From: Candidatus Zixiibacteriota bacterium
GTDB taxonomy: Bacteria > Zixibacteria > MSB-5A5 > GN15 > PGXB01
Length of the DNA stretch: 6,148 bases
Direction: 5' to 3'
Assembly: GCA_030591405.1 (NCBI GenBank)
Contig: JAUVBC010000143.1
Location: 1-6,148 of the forward strand
Below, in pieces: positions 1-6,148 of the stretch. The notes beneath the pieces are model-generated. The model saw only the letters and a program-made list of their open reading frames with translations. It ran no database searches and was not told where the DNA came from. Position numbers and translations under genes: made by a program. Position 1 is the stretch's first letter, and each line of letters starts with the position of its first letter.

Positions 1-225
1 AAAATCAATGGAATCAGTGATTGCCTGGCTATCGGACAGAGCGATGAGGCTGATAGTGCTCCGAAAAGCAAAGATAGCGCCAATTCGTATGATTATACGA
101 TTGATCAGTTTCGATTATTATTCCCTGAAAAATTTTCAGAAAATCTGAAGATCAATTTGACTGAACAGACAGTTAATAGGGAACTCCATAGGGAAATTTG
201 TTTCCTGACAAGAAAATTAATTTAA
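1..225 (+). CDS. C-terminal end of an unrecognised protein (5' end outside window)
   Basis: Frame 1 is open from the first base of the window to the TAA at 223-225, giving the last 74 residues of a protein that begins upstream. The first part (residues 10-30 of the fragment) is polar, rich in Ser, Asp and Lys (for example SDEADSAPKSKDSANS), and looks like a flexible linker. The remainder, from about YDYTIDQFRLLFPEKF to the C-terminus TRKLI, has the charged and hydrophobic pattern of a small, mostly helical domain. I see no signal, membrane segment or family motif and do not recognise it. It is followed by 332 bases of AT-rich DNA containing promoter-like sequence, so it probably belongs to a transcription unit separate from the receptor operon. 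That it is coding is inferred only from the uninterrupted frame and reasonable amino-acid composition. Confidence 0.6.
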   Translation, partial: KINGISDCLAIGQSDEADSAPKSKDSANSYDYTIDQFRLLFPEKFSENLKINLTEQTVNRELHREICFLTRKLI

Positions 226-307
226 AATAACATATTATTTATTTTTTAATTATTAAACAAACAGCGGATAAAATTAGTCTGTGTTATATATGAAGTTAAT
301 AAGGTCT

Positions 308-313
308 TATAAT
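308..313 (+). promoter_or_regulatory. Possible -10 element TATAAT
   Basis: An exact TATAAT lies in the intergenic region, followed by TTG (TATAATTTG). No good -35 hexamer sits 16-18 bases upstream, where the sequence is only TTATAT-like. The Bacteroidetes-type -7 element TAnnTTTG is approached but not matched exactly. In DNA this AT-rich a chance match is likely, so this is a weaker alternative to the TTGACT element downstream. Confidence 0.25.
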
Positions 314-334
314 TTGAAAAAGGGAAAAAATCGC

Positions 335-364
335 TTGACTTGGGCGGGAACTATTGGGTATTTT
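335..364 (+). promoter_or_regulatory. Candidate sigma-70-type promoter for the receptor operon
   Basis: TTGACT (335-340, five of six bases of the -35 consensus) is followed after 18 bases by TATTTT (359-364, four of six bases of the -10 consensus). The G-rich spacer stands out from the surrounding AT-rich DNA. Transcription would start near 370 and give an untranslated leader of about 190 bases before the ATG at 558. This is inferred from pattern only. The spacing is one base longer than ideal and the -10 is imperfect. Confidence 0.4.
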
Positions 365-435
365 GCTTTAATGTAAAGTAGGAAATCTATTGCAGATTGG
401 AGAAGTAGGGCAACATTGGTAAGACATTTGGTAAG

Positions 436-460
436 GATTGAGTTTTCCTCACACTCAATC
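436..460 (+). promoter_or_regulatory. Stem-loop in the 5' leader, possible translational control element
   Basis: GATTGAGT (436-443) and ACTCAATC (453-460) form a perfect 8-bp stem closing a 9-base loop, TTTCCTCAC. No T-run follows directly, so it is not a typical intrinsic terminator. The loop is pyrimidine-rich. Bases 443-450 (TTTTCCTC) can pair with 546-553 (GAGGATAA) at the ribosome binding site of the receptor gene with one mismatch, so a role in masking that site is conceivable. The inverted repeat could equally be a protein-binding site. Confidence 0.4.
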
Positions 461-557
461 ATTTCCTGATAAAAAATTAATAAGATAAATATATTTAAAT
501 TGAAATATTGTAAACATAGCAAAAACAAAGTGATTCTATTATAAGGAGGATAAGGGA

Positions 558-3500
558 ATGAAAAGATTGACGAGAATATTAATTCTCTTCACCGCAATAT
601 TAACAATCTTTATGTCATTTTCCTTCACTGCCCAGGCTGGAAACACTGGGAAAATAAAAGGCATTGTCACCGATCAAACAACAGGCGACCCTATTCCAGG
701 AGCGTCGGTTCTGGTTGTTGGTACTTCAATGGGTGCCATGACTGACCCTGATGGAAAGTTCCTGATTACAATGGTTCCGCCATTAAAGTATGAACTCAGA
801 ATTACATCAATGGGCTATAACACCGTCGTGGTTTCTGATGTTGAGGTTGTTACCGATGTTACCACCGAACAAAATGTTAAAATGGGTACAAATGTAGAGG
901 ATCTTGACAAGGTTATTAGAGTGGTTGGCACAAAAAAAGGTATTGATAAATATGTAACCAGCACCAAAGTGTCCATTAGCAGAAAAGAAATTGAAACAAT
1001 GCCGGTTCAGAATGTGGATGAATTAATTCAGCAGACCGCAGGTGTTGTGACAACCAATGAAGGCGAAATTGTTATCCGTGGCGGCCGTGCCGGTGAGGTT
1101 GCTTATATCGTTGATGGTGTCACCATTGGCGATCCTTTGGGCGGCTATGGCCCGGTTAATTTGGGATTATCGTTGACTTCAGGTTCAATTCAGGAAATCA
1201 GTATTATCAAAGATGGTTTTGATCCAGAGTATGGTAATGCTCTTTCCGGAATTATTCAGATCACTACTCAGACTGGTTCAACTGAAAAAACCAACATGAC
1301 ATTCCAATTTATCACTGATGATTTTGGTAGTCATGACTTGAATACATATTCTGAAAATTATGATCATGCTTATTTCACCTTAAGTGGACCTGATCCAATT
1401 TTCACTAAGAAAATATTTCCTGCTCTTGGATTGAATTTCCTTGAAGATAAAGATGTTACTTATTTCTTCTTTGCCGAGGTTACCAAGACAGGGACCCCTT
1501 ACAGCTATGATGACTACGCTTCGCCGACACAACCTAAGAAATATAGTTCATTTAGTCTGTTTGGAATTGATGTTCCGGAAAGACAGTATAACGACTATAC
1601 AATTAATGCCAATGTAATGATGAAGCCGATAAGTAATATGAAATTGGTTTTTTCATATAAATCTAATATTAATCGTCAAACGAGTTTCTCCAAGTCTTAT
1701 ATGGGGGCCAATGGTGACTGGCAGTATCGTTATTCTCCAAACACAGCTCCAATTGGCGAGACAAAATGGAAATCGTATGCAATGGAGTTGACTCATCAGC
1801 TTTCCAAGAGTATGCATTATTATTTTAAAGCATCGTATTACAGTCGTGATGTTTCCTGGAAGCCGGGTGATCCAAATAACCCGGGAAAAGGTATGGATCC
1901 TGATGATTTTCTGCAATACAGTGAATTTGAGAGATTCGAAGATAGAAACGGCAATGGGACATATGATGCTCCTGAGCCAGTTATAAATATTTTCCCGGAC
2001 TCGATGACTTATGGCCGCGATCTTTCTTCGCCGGCATATACGTATACTTTTCAAAATCCGCTTTTGGTGGATAAGGTTTTAGGTCGATATGCTTCTTATT
2101 ATGTAAATGCCGGACCCGATATTGGTTTTTGGTATTTACCACTTCAGAACAATGCCCAGGGCGGTTACACAACATTTCCAGATTTTAGATTTAATAGTGG
2201 GCGAACACCTGAGGGAGAGCCTTATATTGACCTGAATGGGAATGGACAATGGGATGCCGGTGATTACCTTACCGATACCAATGGCAATGGCGAATATGAT
2301 TACGAAAGAAGAGATGTAATCAATGAGCATGATGCAGAGCCATATATCGATGGTGACCAGAGTTTGGGTGAGCCGTTTACCGATGTTAATCATAATGGTA
2401 TTTATGACCAGGGTATTGACATCTTTATTATGTCAGCCGATGAAGCAATTAATCAGGATTTGGATCGAAATTCTCTATATACGGTTCCGGATAATCGACT
2501 CTGGCAGCCAGGTATTCCATATATTGACTATAATGGAAACGGTCTGTTTGATGGCAGGAATTATCAATATGACGTTGGTGAACCTTTTACCGATGTTAAC
2601 GGCAATGGGGTTTATGATTACGGCGGTTCGACGAATTTCCTGAACGTTGGTAATTATGAGGGAGTGACCGTCTGGCATCATCGCCGTGTTGAACAAACTT
2701 CATTGGAAGGCAGAATGTATCTGCAGCTTGGGAATCATGAATTGAAGGGCGGTGTGGAATTAAAAAAAGAGCATCTGATCAAACAGGATATTCGCTCTTT
2801 GGAACAACCCTATACCGGTCGTGATGATGGTGGTATCTTCCCGGGAATTGGTGAGTTAAGAGATTTTTATGATTATGAGCCATGGAGTGGAACAATCTAT
2901 CTTCGGGATAATCTCGAATATGGATCAATGATTGCCAGTCTTGGATTTAGATATGACTATTTTATTCAGACAGCAGGTCTTGAAAGTATTGCTCGTCAGG
3001 ATGATCTTGGAAGCGGTGTTATTTATGGCGATCGTAACAGGATTTCTCCGCGAATGGGTTTCTCCTATCCTATTTCAGATAAGGCCAAAGTCCACTTTAA
3101 TTACGGACATTTTTACCAGTTGCCTTCATATACTTATATGTTTAGTAGGAATACAACCTCCACAACTACCAGAGATGTTGTTGGTAACTATAATCTCGAT
3201 TATATTAAAACCATTCAATATTCATTCGGAATTAAATATGCCATGACAGAGGATTATACTATCGATCTCTCAGGGTATTTCAAAGACGAATTCGATAAAA
3301 TTAATAGCGCCAACATCAGGCTTGGTGGCGGTGCTTTGGTGGTGCAACGATATGAAAATCGTGATTATGGGCGAGGCCGCGGATTTGAGATGACCATTGA
3401 AAAAAGAGGCGGTCGTCTTATTAATGGCATGGTCAACTATACATATGCTTTTGCCTATGGAAAGCAATCCCAAACAAGAGATACCTATTGGGACGATTTT

Positions 3501-4001
3501 TATCTGAATCGTGAATCGCTTTCTGAGAAGCCGCTGGATACAGATGTCAGGCATCAGCTTAATTGCGGTATTCAGTTGGTTGTCCCGTTCTCGATGAAAC
3601 CGCGTCTTTTCGGAATTAGTATCCCGAGTGGATGGACTTTCTCAGTTCAGGGATCGTTTGAAACCGGTCGGCCGTTTACCCCTGGAAGCAGGTATCCGAA
3701 TATTAGCGTTGAATCAGGTTTGGATATTCAGGAAAATTCATTGCGTTCACCGGGCCGTATGAATTTTGATGTAAAATTTGAGAAATATTTTAAACTGGTT
3801 GACTTGAATTGGCGTTTTATTGTCTGGGTTGATAATCTTCTGGATACTAAGAATACCAGAGGTGTCTATTCTAATACCGGCAGAGCCGATACACGGCAGT
3901 CAGATAGTTATAATGTAAAAGGTGGAACAGAGTTTGATAACGATCCATTTAACTGGACCTATGGACGCCAAATCAAGCTCGGTTTGCAGGTGAGTATTTA
4001 A
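558..4001 (+). CDS. TonB-dependent outer-membrane receptor with carboxypeptidase-regulatory-like domain and Ca-loop insert
   Basis: This 1147-residue protein is a TonB-gated outer-membrane barrel predicted to move an unidentified ligand across the outer membrane. The start is fixed by AAGGAGGA at 543-550, 7 bases before the ATG, and by a signal peptide (basic MKRLTR, hydrophobic core, cleavage likely after AQA at 25-27). Residues about 31-112 form a carboxypeptidase-D regulatory-like beta-sandwich (TTGDPIPGASV, TDPDGKF). A possible TonB box is VIRVVGT near 119-125. The plug spans about 135-240, with IVIRGGRAGEVAYIVDGV and FDPEYGNALSGIIQITT. The rest is barrel, with family-typical C-terminal motifs ETGRPFTP (1035-1042) and DNLLDTKN (1092-1099). 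A predicted extracellular loop, about 433-710, carries six DxNxNGxxD loops starting at D462, D558, D573, D609, D657 and D679. The last residues are LQVSI, without the usual terminal aromatic. It is probably the first gene of an operon with the two genes downstream. The family is certain; the substrate is unknown. Confidence 0.93.
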   Translation: MKRLTRILILFTAILTIFMSFSFTAQAGNTGKIKGIVTDQTTGDPIPGASVLVVGTSMGAMTDPDGKFLITMVPPLKYELRITSMGYNTVVVSDVEVVTDVTTEQNVKMGTNVEDLDKVIRVVGTKKGIDKYVTSTKVSISRKEIETMPVQNVDELIQQTAGVVTTNEGEIVIRGGRAGEVAYIVDGVTIGDPLGGYGPVNLGLSLTSGSIQEISIIKDGFDPEYGNALSGIIQITTQTGSTEKTNMTFQFITDDFGSHDLNTYSENYDHAYFTLSGPDPIFTKKIFPALGLNFLEDKDVTYFFFAEVTKTGTPYSYDDYASPTQPKKYSSFSLFGIDVPERQYNDYTINANVMMKPISNMKLVFSYKSNINRQTSFSKSYMGANGDWQYRYSPNTAPIGETKWKSYAMELTHQLSKSMHYYFKASYYSRDVSWKPGDPNNPGKGMDPDDFLQYSEFERFEDRNGNGTYDAPEPVINIFPDSMTYGRDLSSPAYTYTFQNPLLVDKVLGRYASYYVNAGPDIGFWYLPLQNNAQGGYTTFPDFRFNSGRTPEGEPYIDLNGNGQWDAGDYLTDTNGNGEYDYERRDVINEHDAEPYIDGDQSLGEPFTDVNHNGIYDQGIDIFIMSADEAINQDLDRNSLYTVPDNRLWQPGIPYIDYNGNGLFDGRNYQYDVGEPFTDVNGNGVYDYGGSTNFLNVGNYEGVTVWHHRRVEQTSLEGRMYLQLGNHELKGGVELKKEHLIKQDIRSLEQPYTGRDDGGIFPGIGELRDFYDYEPWSGTIYLRDNLEYGSMIASLGFRYDYFIQTAGLESIARQDDLGSGVIYGDRNRISPRMGFSYPISDKAKVHFNYGHFYQLPSYTYMFSRNTTSTTTRDVVGNYNLDYIKTIQYSFGIKYAMTEDYTIDLSGYFKDEFDKINSANIRLGGGALVVQRYENRDYGRGRGFEMTIEKRGGRLINGMVNYTYAFAYGKQSQTRDTYWDDFYLNRESLSEKPLDTDVRHQLNCGIQLVVPFSMKPRLFGISIPSGWTFSVQGSFETGRPFTPGSRYPNISVESGLDIQENSLRSPGRMNFDVKFEKYFKLVDLNWRFIVWVDNLLDTKNTRGVYSNTGRADTRQSDSYNVKGGTEFDNDPFNWTYGRQIKLGLQVSI
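2217..2621 (+). repeat. Three internally duplicated two-loop units encoding DxNxNGxxD calcium-type loops
   Basis: Within the receptor gene the encoded protein shows three related units. Unit A is residues 554-582 (EPYIDLNGNGQWD, then LTDTNGNGEYD). Unit B is 594-618 (EPYIDGDQSLG, then EPFTDVNHNGIYD). Unit C is 653-688 (IPYIDYNGNGLFD, then EPFTDVNGNGVYD). Each pairs a PYID loop with a TD.N.NG.YD loop. The first loop of unit B has lost the NGNG core. At DNA level 2367-2407 and 2577-2617 match at 33 of 41 bases, including 14 identical bases (TTTACCGATGTTAA at 2376-2389 and 2586-2599). This supports descent by internal duplication. Another loop (DRNGNGTYD, residues 462-470, bases 1941-1967) lies outside the cluster. 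Calcium binding is inferred from similarity to dockerin and thrombospondin type 3 loops. Confidence 0.75.
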
Positions 4002-4040
4002 TTTGATAATAGCATTTAATATTTTGAAGGAGATAATATT

Positions 4041-5006
4041 ATGAGGCATAGAAAATATCACTTGGGTCTGCTTGGCCTGGTGATACTATTGATGCTCCCC
4101 TCACTTGTTTATTCGCAAGCTAAAGTTGGTACAACCGGTTTGAATTTCCTTGAACTTGGCGTGTCGGCCAGGGCTATGGGTATGGCCGAGGCCTTTACGG
4201 CCGGCGTAACCGATGCTTCCGCTGTTTATTATAACCCGGCCGGACTGCCTTATGTCTATGGCAGAGAGGTTATGTTTACTCATATATCAATGCCGGCAGG
4301 TATCAATTATGAGTTTGCCGCTCTGGTTCTTCCAATGGAAGCCCTCAATGGGGTTATTGGTTTTGGTATTTATTCATTAAATACGGGCGATATTGAACTT
4401 ACTGACTACTTCTATCCTTATGCTGCTGACAGCAATGGTGACAAGCAGTATTTCTCAGCAGGCGATTTTGCATTTTCAATAAGTTATGGCCGCTTTTTAA
4501 CGGATAAATTCTCGCTTGGAATTACTGCCAAATTTATTCATGAAGGGCTGTGGTTGGAGACGACTTCGGGCTGGGCTGCTGACGTTGGAACCTGTTATAA
4601 TTCCGGATACAAAAATTTCAAAATTGGAATGGCTATCACAAATTTTGGACCGGATTTTAAGTATGATATCGACAATGCAAGACCATTTCCATTGCCAATG
4701 AATTTTAAATTTGGGGCCTCAATTGATTTAGTTAGTTCCGATTCGCACTTACTAATATTGGGTGCCGATGGTAATCATCCTGCGGATAATCTTGAAAAAT
4801 ATAATTTCGGTGCCGAATATTGGTTCCAGGATAAATTCAGCCTTAGGATTGGCGAGAGATTTAATTATGATTCGGATGGGCTTACCGCCGGAGCGGGATT
4901 ACGTCTACCGGTTGGAGAAGAGATTGAACTGGCAGTTGATTACGCTTATCAGGATTTTGGTTATTTAACTCAGGTTCACCGTTTTTCAATAGGTCTTGGG
5001 TTTTAA
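4041..5006 (+). CDS. PorV/PorQ-family outer-membrane protein
   Basis: This 321-residue protein is a predicted outer-membrane beta-barrel of the PorV/PorQ (FadL-related) type. AAGGAGA at 4027-4033 lies 7 bases before the ATG. A signal peptide follows (MRHRK, then a hydrophobic core 8-24), with cleavage likely after S25 (VYS, then QA). The family signature is near the N-terminus, residues 36-69: FLELGVSARAMGMAEAF, then DASAVYYNPAGL. Later features are alternating amphipathic strands, ADVGTCYNSGYKNFKIGMAI with NFGP (about 180-204), PLPMNFKFGAS (218-227), and a C-terminal HRFSIGLGF ending in Phe, as expected for a BamA-recognised barrel. PorV and PorQ of Bacteroidetes work in the type IX secretion system, but this broad family is often multicopy in related phyla with unknown roles, so a secretion function is not established here. 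It lies 39 bases after the receptor gene with no terminator between, implying co-transcription. Residues 130-134 (DSNGD) resemble a small metal-binding loop. Confidence 0.88.
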   Translation: MRHRKYHLGLLGLVILLMLPSLVYSQAKVGTTGLNFLELGVSARAMGMAEAFTAGVTDASAVYYNPAGLPYVYGREVMFTHISMPAGINYEFAALVLPMEALNGVIGFGIYSLNTGDIELTDYFYPYAADSNGDKQYFSAGDFAFSISYGRFLTDKFSLGITAKFIHEGLWLETTSGWAADVGTCYNSGYKNFKIGMAITNFGPDFKYDIDNARPFPLPMNFKFGASIDLVSSDSHLLILGADGNHPADNLEKYNFGAEYWFQDKFSLRIGERFNYDSDGLTAGAGLRLPVGEEIELAVDYAYQDFGYLTQVHRFSIGLGF

Positions 5007-5035
5007 TTATGATAAAATATGATTCTAAAAATAAT

Positions 5036-5041
5036 GGAGGA
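5036..5041 (+). promoter_or_regulatory. Ribosome binding site that fixes the lipoprotein start
   Basis: GGAGGA lies 5 bases before the ATG at 5047. An earlier ATG at 5042 abuts this site and meets a stop two codons later (ATG GAA TGA), so 5047 is the only sensible start. It also places a lipoprotein signal sequence directly at the N-terminus. Confidence 0.75.
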
Positions 5042-5046
5042 ATGGA

Positions 5047-6148
5047 ATGAGACAGTATTTTGTCATAATTCCCCTGTTAATAATAGGCTTGTTAGTAGTT
5101 TTCACAGGTTGTGAAAGAGATATTAAAGGTCCGGTGCGTACTAATATTAAGCCTGTTGTTAACTTTGTCAATATTCCGGTAGTGGATGCGCTATTTTCAT
5201 CGGATACCACACTTTATTGGTATGGGACCGATGTTGATGGTTTTATTGACTCTTTTTATTATACTGTCGTGAGACTTGCTGATGTTGGCAGCGATCCTGA
5301 TGTCTTTTTGGCTGGCGGAGGATTGCCAATGGACGATATGAGTGAAGTATGGACCGGAATCAAGGTCGAACTTGATAACACTGGCACTAATGCCAGAATT
5401 CAGATGTCGGCTGACATAAGCGACCCTGTCAGAATTTATGTAACTTCTTATGTTTTTCTTATGGCGGTTGATAATAAAGGAGATAGATCTAATATTGTAT
5501 ATCGGTCGTTCGCCAAAAATAACCATTTTCCAAATACTTCAGTTGATGTTCAAGGTTACAGAGATCCATATATTAATGCAACTTCCGAAAGGCAGGGGAT
5601 ACTTGAAGGTTTAACCGTTAATTTTAGTGGCAGTGATAGAGTTGATTATCCTCGGAACCCGCCTCCTTTTGAATATCGCTGGAAGGTTTTTGGTCCCTTC
5701 AATGATTCTCTCAAGGATGTAATTGATACGACCTATATTACCGAAACATTTGTTGATCTATATGGTGACTTTTTCCAACACGGCGATACCCTTCGCTATT
5801 TCAGTCGCCTTGATACTACAATTGTTGGTCCGGACACTACCATTGACACAGTCTGGAATTTGTTCCCGGTGAATGAAATGTTGGGCGGAAATCCTTATGG
5901 TTTTTGGAATGATGCTATGTTGGGTATCGATCCAAAAATGGACTCGCTGGCATTGGATAGCACTGAATATGGCCGGTTGACCAATTTATCATCACTAAAT
6001 TCTTATGTTGTTGACTCTTCGGTTAACTGGACCTACAACACACGAATAACCGTATATGATCTTTTTGAGGGAGAAAATCTTCCGCCAACAGCAGATACAA
6101 CCCGTATGATGACATTTTTAGTGTGGTGTCAAACCAGGGACGATGCTC
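5047..6148 (+). CDS. Putative lipoprotein with Ig/PKD-like modules (3' end outside window)
   Basis: The frame is open from the ATG at 5047 to the window end, giving 367 residues without a stop, so the C-terminus is missing. The N-terminus is a lipoprotein signal: hydrophobic residues 5-20, then FTGC with the lipidated Cys at 22. Phe at -3 is tolerated but not the most common choice. Residues about 37-157 resemble the Ig-like or fibronectin-III-like modules common in FCB-group surface proteins, with YWYGTDVDGFIDSFYY (57-72), then FLMAVDNKGDRSN and YRSFAKNN. A second module seems to begin near 188 (LTVNFSGSD, FEYRWKVFGPF) and to end near FLVWCQTRDDA at the window edge. An unusually Asp/Thr-rich stretch lies at about 253-268. 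It follows the PorV-like gene by 40 bases in an apparent operon. I infer a lipid-anchored envelope protein that may partner the receptor. It shows no recognisable SusD features, no catalytic motif, and its exact family is unknown. Confidence 0.8.
   Translation, partial: MRQYFVIIPLLIIGLLVVFTGCERDIKGPVRTNIKPVVNFVNIPVVDALFSSDTTLYWYGTDVDGFIDSFYYTVVRLADVGSDPDVFLAGGGLPMDDMSEVWTGIKVELDNTGTNARIQMSADISDPVRIYVTSYVFLMAVDNKGDRSNIVYRSFAKNNHFPNTSVDVQGYRDPYINATSERQGILEGLTVNFSGSDRVDYPRNPPPFEYRWKVFGPFNDSLKDVIDTTYITETFVDLYGDFFQHGDTLRYFSRLDTTIVGPDTTIDTVWNLFPVNEMLGGNPYGFWNDAMLGIDPKMDSLALDSTEYGRLTNLSSLNSYVVDSSVNWTYNTRITVYDLFEGENLPPTADTTRMMTFLVWCQTRDDA

Larger units (their letters stand above)
226..557 (+). other. 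AT-rich intergenic region and putative 5' leader of the receptor operon
   Basis: These 332 bases contain no convincing gene on either strand. The left part (226-300) is very AT-rich and may hold the weak end of the upstream transcript. The middle has two promoter-like elements: a TATAAT at 308-313 and a TTGACT at 335-340. The right part (about 370-557) would be a leader of roughly 190 bases. It contains a small inverted repeat at 384-398 (AATCT, 5-base loop, AGATT), two imperfect direct repeats (CATTGGTAAG at 414-423 and CATTTGGTAAG at 425-435) and an 8-bp stem-loop at 436-460. It ends in a strong ribosome binding site at 543-550. I recognise no known riboswitch or small RNA. Confidence 0.6.

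Noticed and set aside
225..247. Possible terminator for the upstream gene: AAATAA / TTATTT hairpin followed by ATTTTTT
   Set aside because: The 6-bp stem is entirely A-T with a 4-base loop and overlaps the stop codon, so it would be unstable. It could arise by chance in this AT-rich stretch.
307..528. 73-codon open frame on the - strand in the intergenic region
   Set aside because: It starts with TTG, has no ribosome binding site upstream, is dominated by hydrophobic residues expected from reverse-reading AT-rich DNA, and overlaps the promoter and leader of the receptor gene.
2323..2643. 106-codon + strand open frame inside the receptor gene, in another frame
   Set aside because: It is a shadow of the repetitive Asp/Asn/Gly codons of the loop array. 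It has no ribosome binding site and its composition is not protein-like.
4041..5006. Naming this gene porV as a proven type IX secretion component
   Set aside because: The family is broad and no other secretion-system gene (such as porU, sov, porK-N) or C-terminal sorting domain is visible in the window, so only the family name is supported.
5042..5050. Earlier ATG as start of the lipoprotein
   Set aside because: It reads ATG GAA TGA and stops at once. The ATG at 5047 is correctly spaced from GGAGGA.
5197..5526. 109-codon - strand open frame opposite the lipoprotein
   Set aside because: The + strand frame here continues a clear lipoprotein with signal sequence and module motifs. The opposite frame shows no motif.
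558..6148. SusC/SusD-type glycan uptake pair
   Set aside because: The lipoprotein shows no helical tetratricopeptide-like SusD pattern and no glycan enzymes are visible. The receptor resembles SusC only in general architecture.
1..6148. CRISPR array, tRNA or rRNA gene, insertion sequence
   Set aside because: No regularly spaced identical repeats, no cloverleaf or conserved RNA sequence, and no transposase or terminal inverted repeats were seen. The only direct repeats are those inside the receptor gene and the short leader pair.

Overview
The window looks like a chromosomal segment of a Gram-negative bacterium from an FCB-group lineage (Bacteroidetes-like envelope). This rests on protein architecture: a TonB-dependent receptor with an N-terminal carboxypeptidase-regulatory-like domain, a PorV/PorQ-type outer-membrane barrel protein, and a lipoprotein with Ig-like modules. 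The same three protein types in this style are familiar from uncultured phyla such as Zixibacteria, KSB1 and Marinimicrobia. I cannot place the genome more precisely from sequence alone. The DNA is moderately AT-rich with strongly AT-rich intergenic parts, and all genes lie on the + strand.

Layout. Bases 1-225 hold the C-terminal end of an unrecognised protein. Bases 226-557 are an AT-rich intergenic region with promoter-like sequences, a long putative 5' leader, a clean 8-bp stem-loop and a strong ribosome binding site. Bases 558-4001 encode a complete 1147-residue TonB-dependent receptor. Bases 4041-5006 encode a complete 321-residue PorV/PorQ-family protein. From 5047 an open frame encodes a lipoprotein that runs off the window end. 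The gaps between the last three genes are only 39 and 40 bases. They carry good ribosome binding sites and no hairpin terminator, so the three genes are probably one operon transcribed from the 226-557 region.

How they may work together. All three products are exported: a gated outer-membrane receptor, a second outer-membrane barrel, and a lipid-anchored protein with beta-sandwich modules. This suggests a cell-envelope module for uptake, export or surface display. The substrate is not visible.

The most distinctive feature is in the receptor. One very large predicted extracellular loop (about residues 433-710) carries six DxNxNGxxD loops that resemble the calcium-binding loops of dockerin, EF-hand-like and thrombospondin type 3 repeats. 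Five of them, plus a degenerate sixth, are arranged as three duplicated two-loop units. A surface calcium-stabilised structure grafted onto a TonB receptor next to a PorV-like protein is the main candidate here for an undescribed system.
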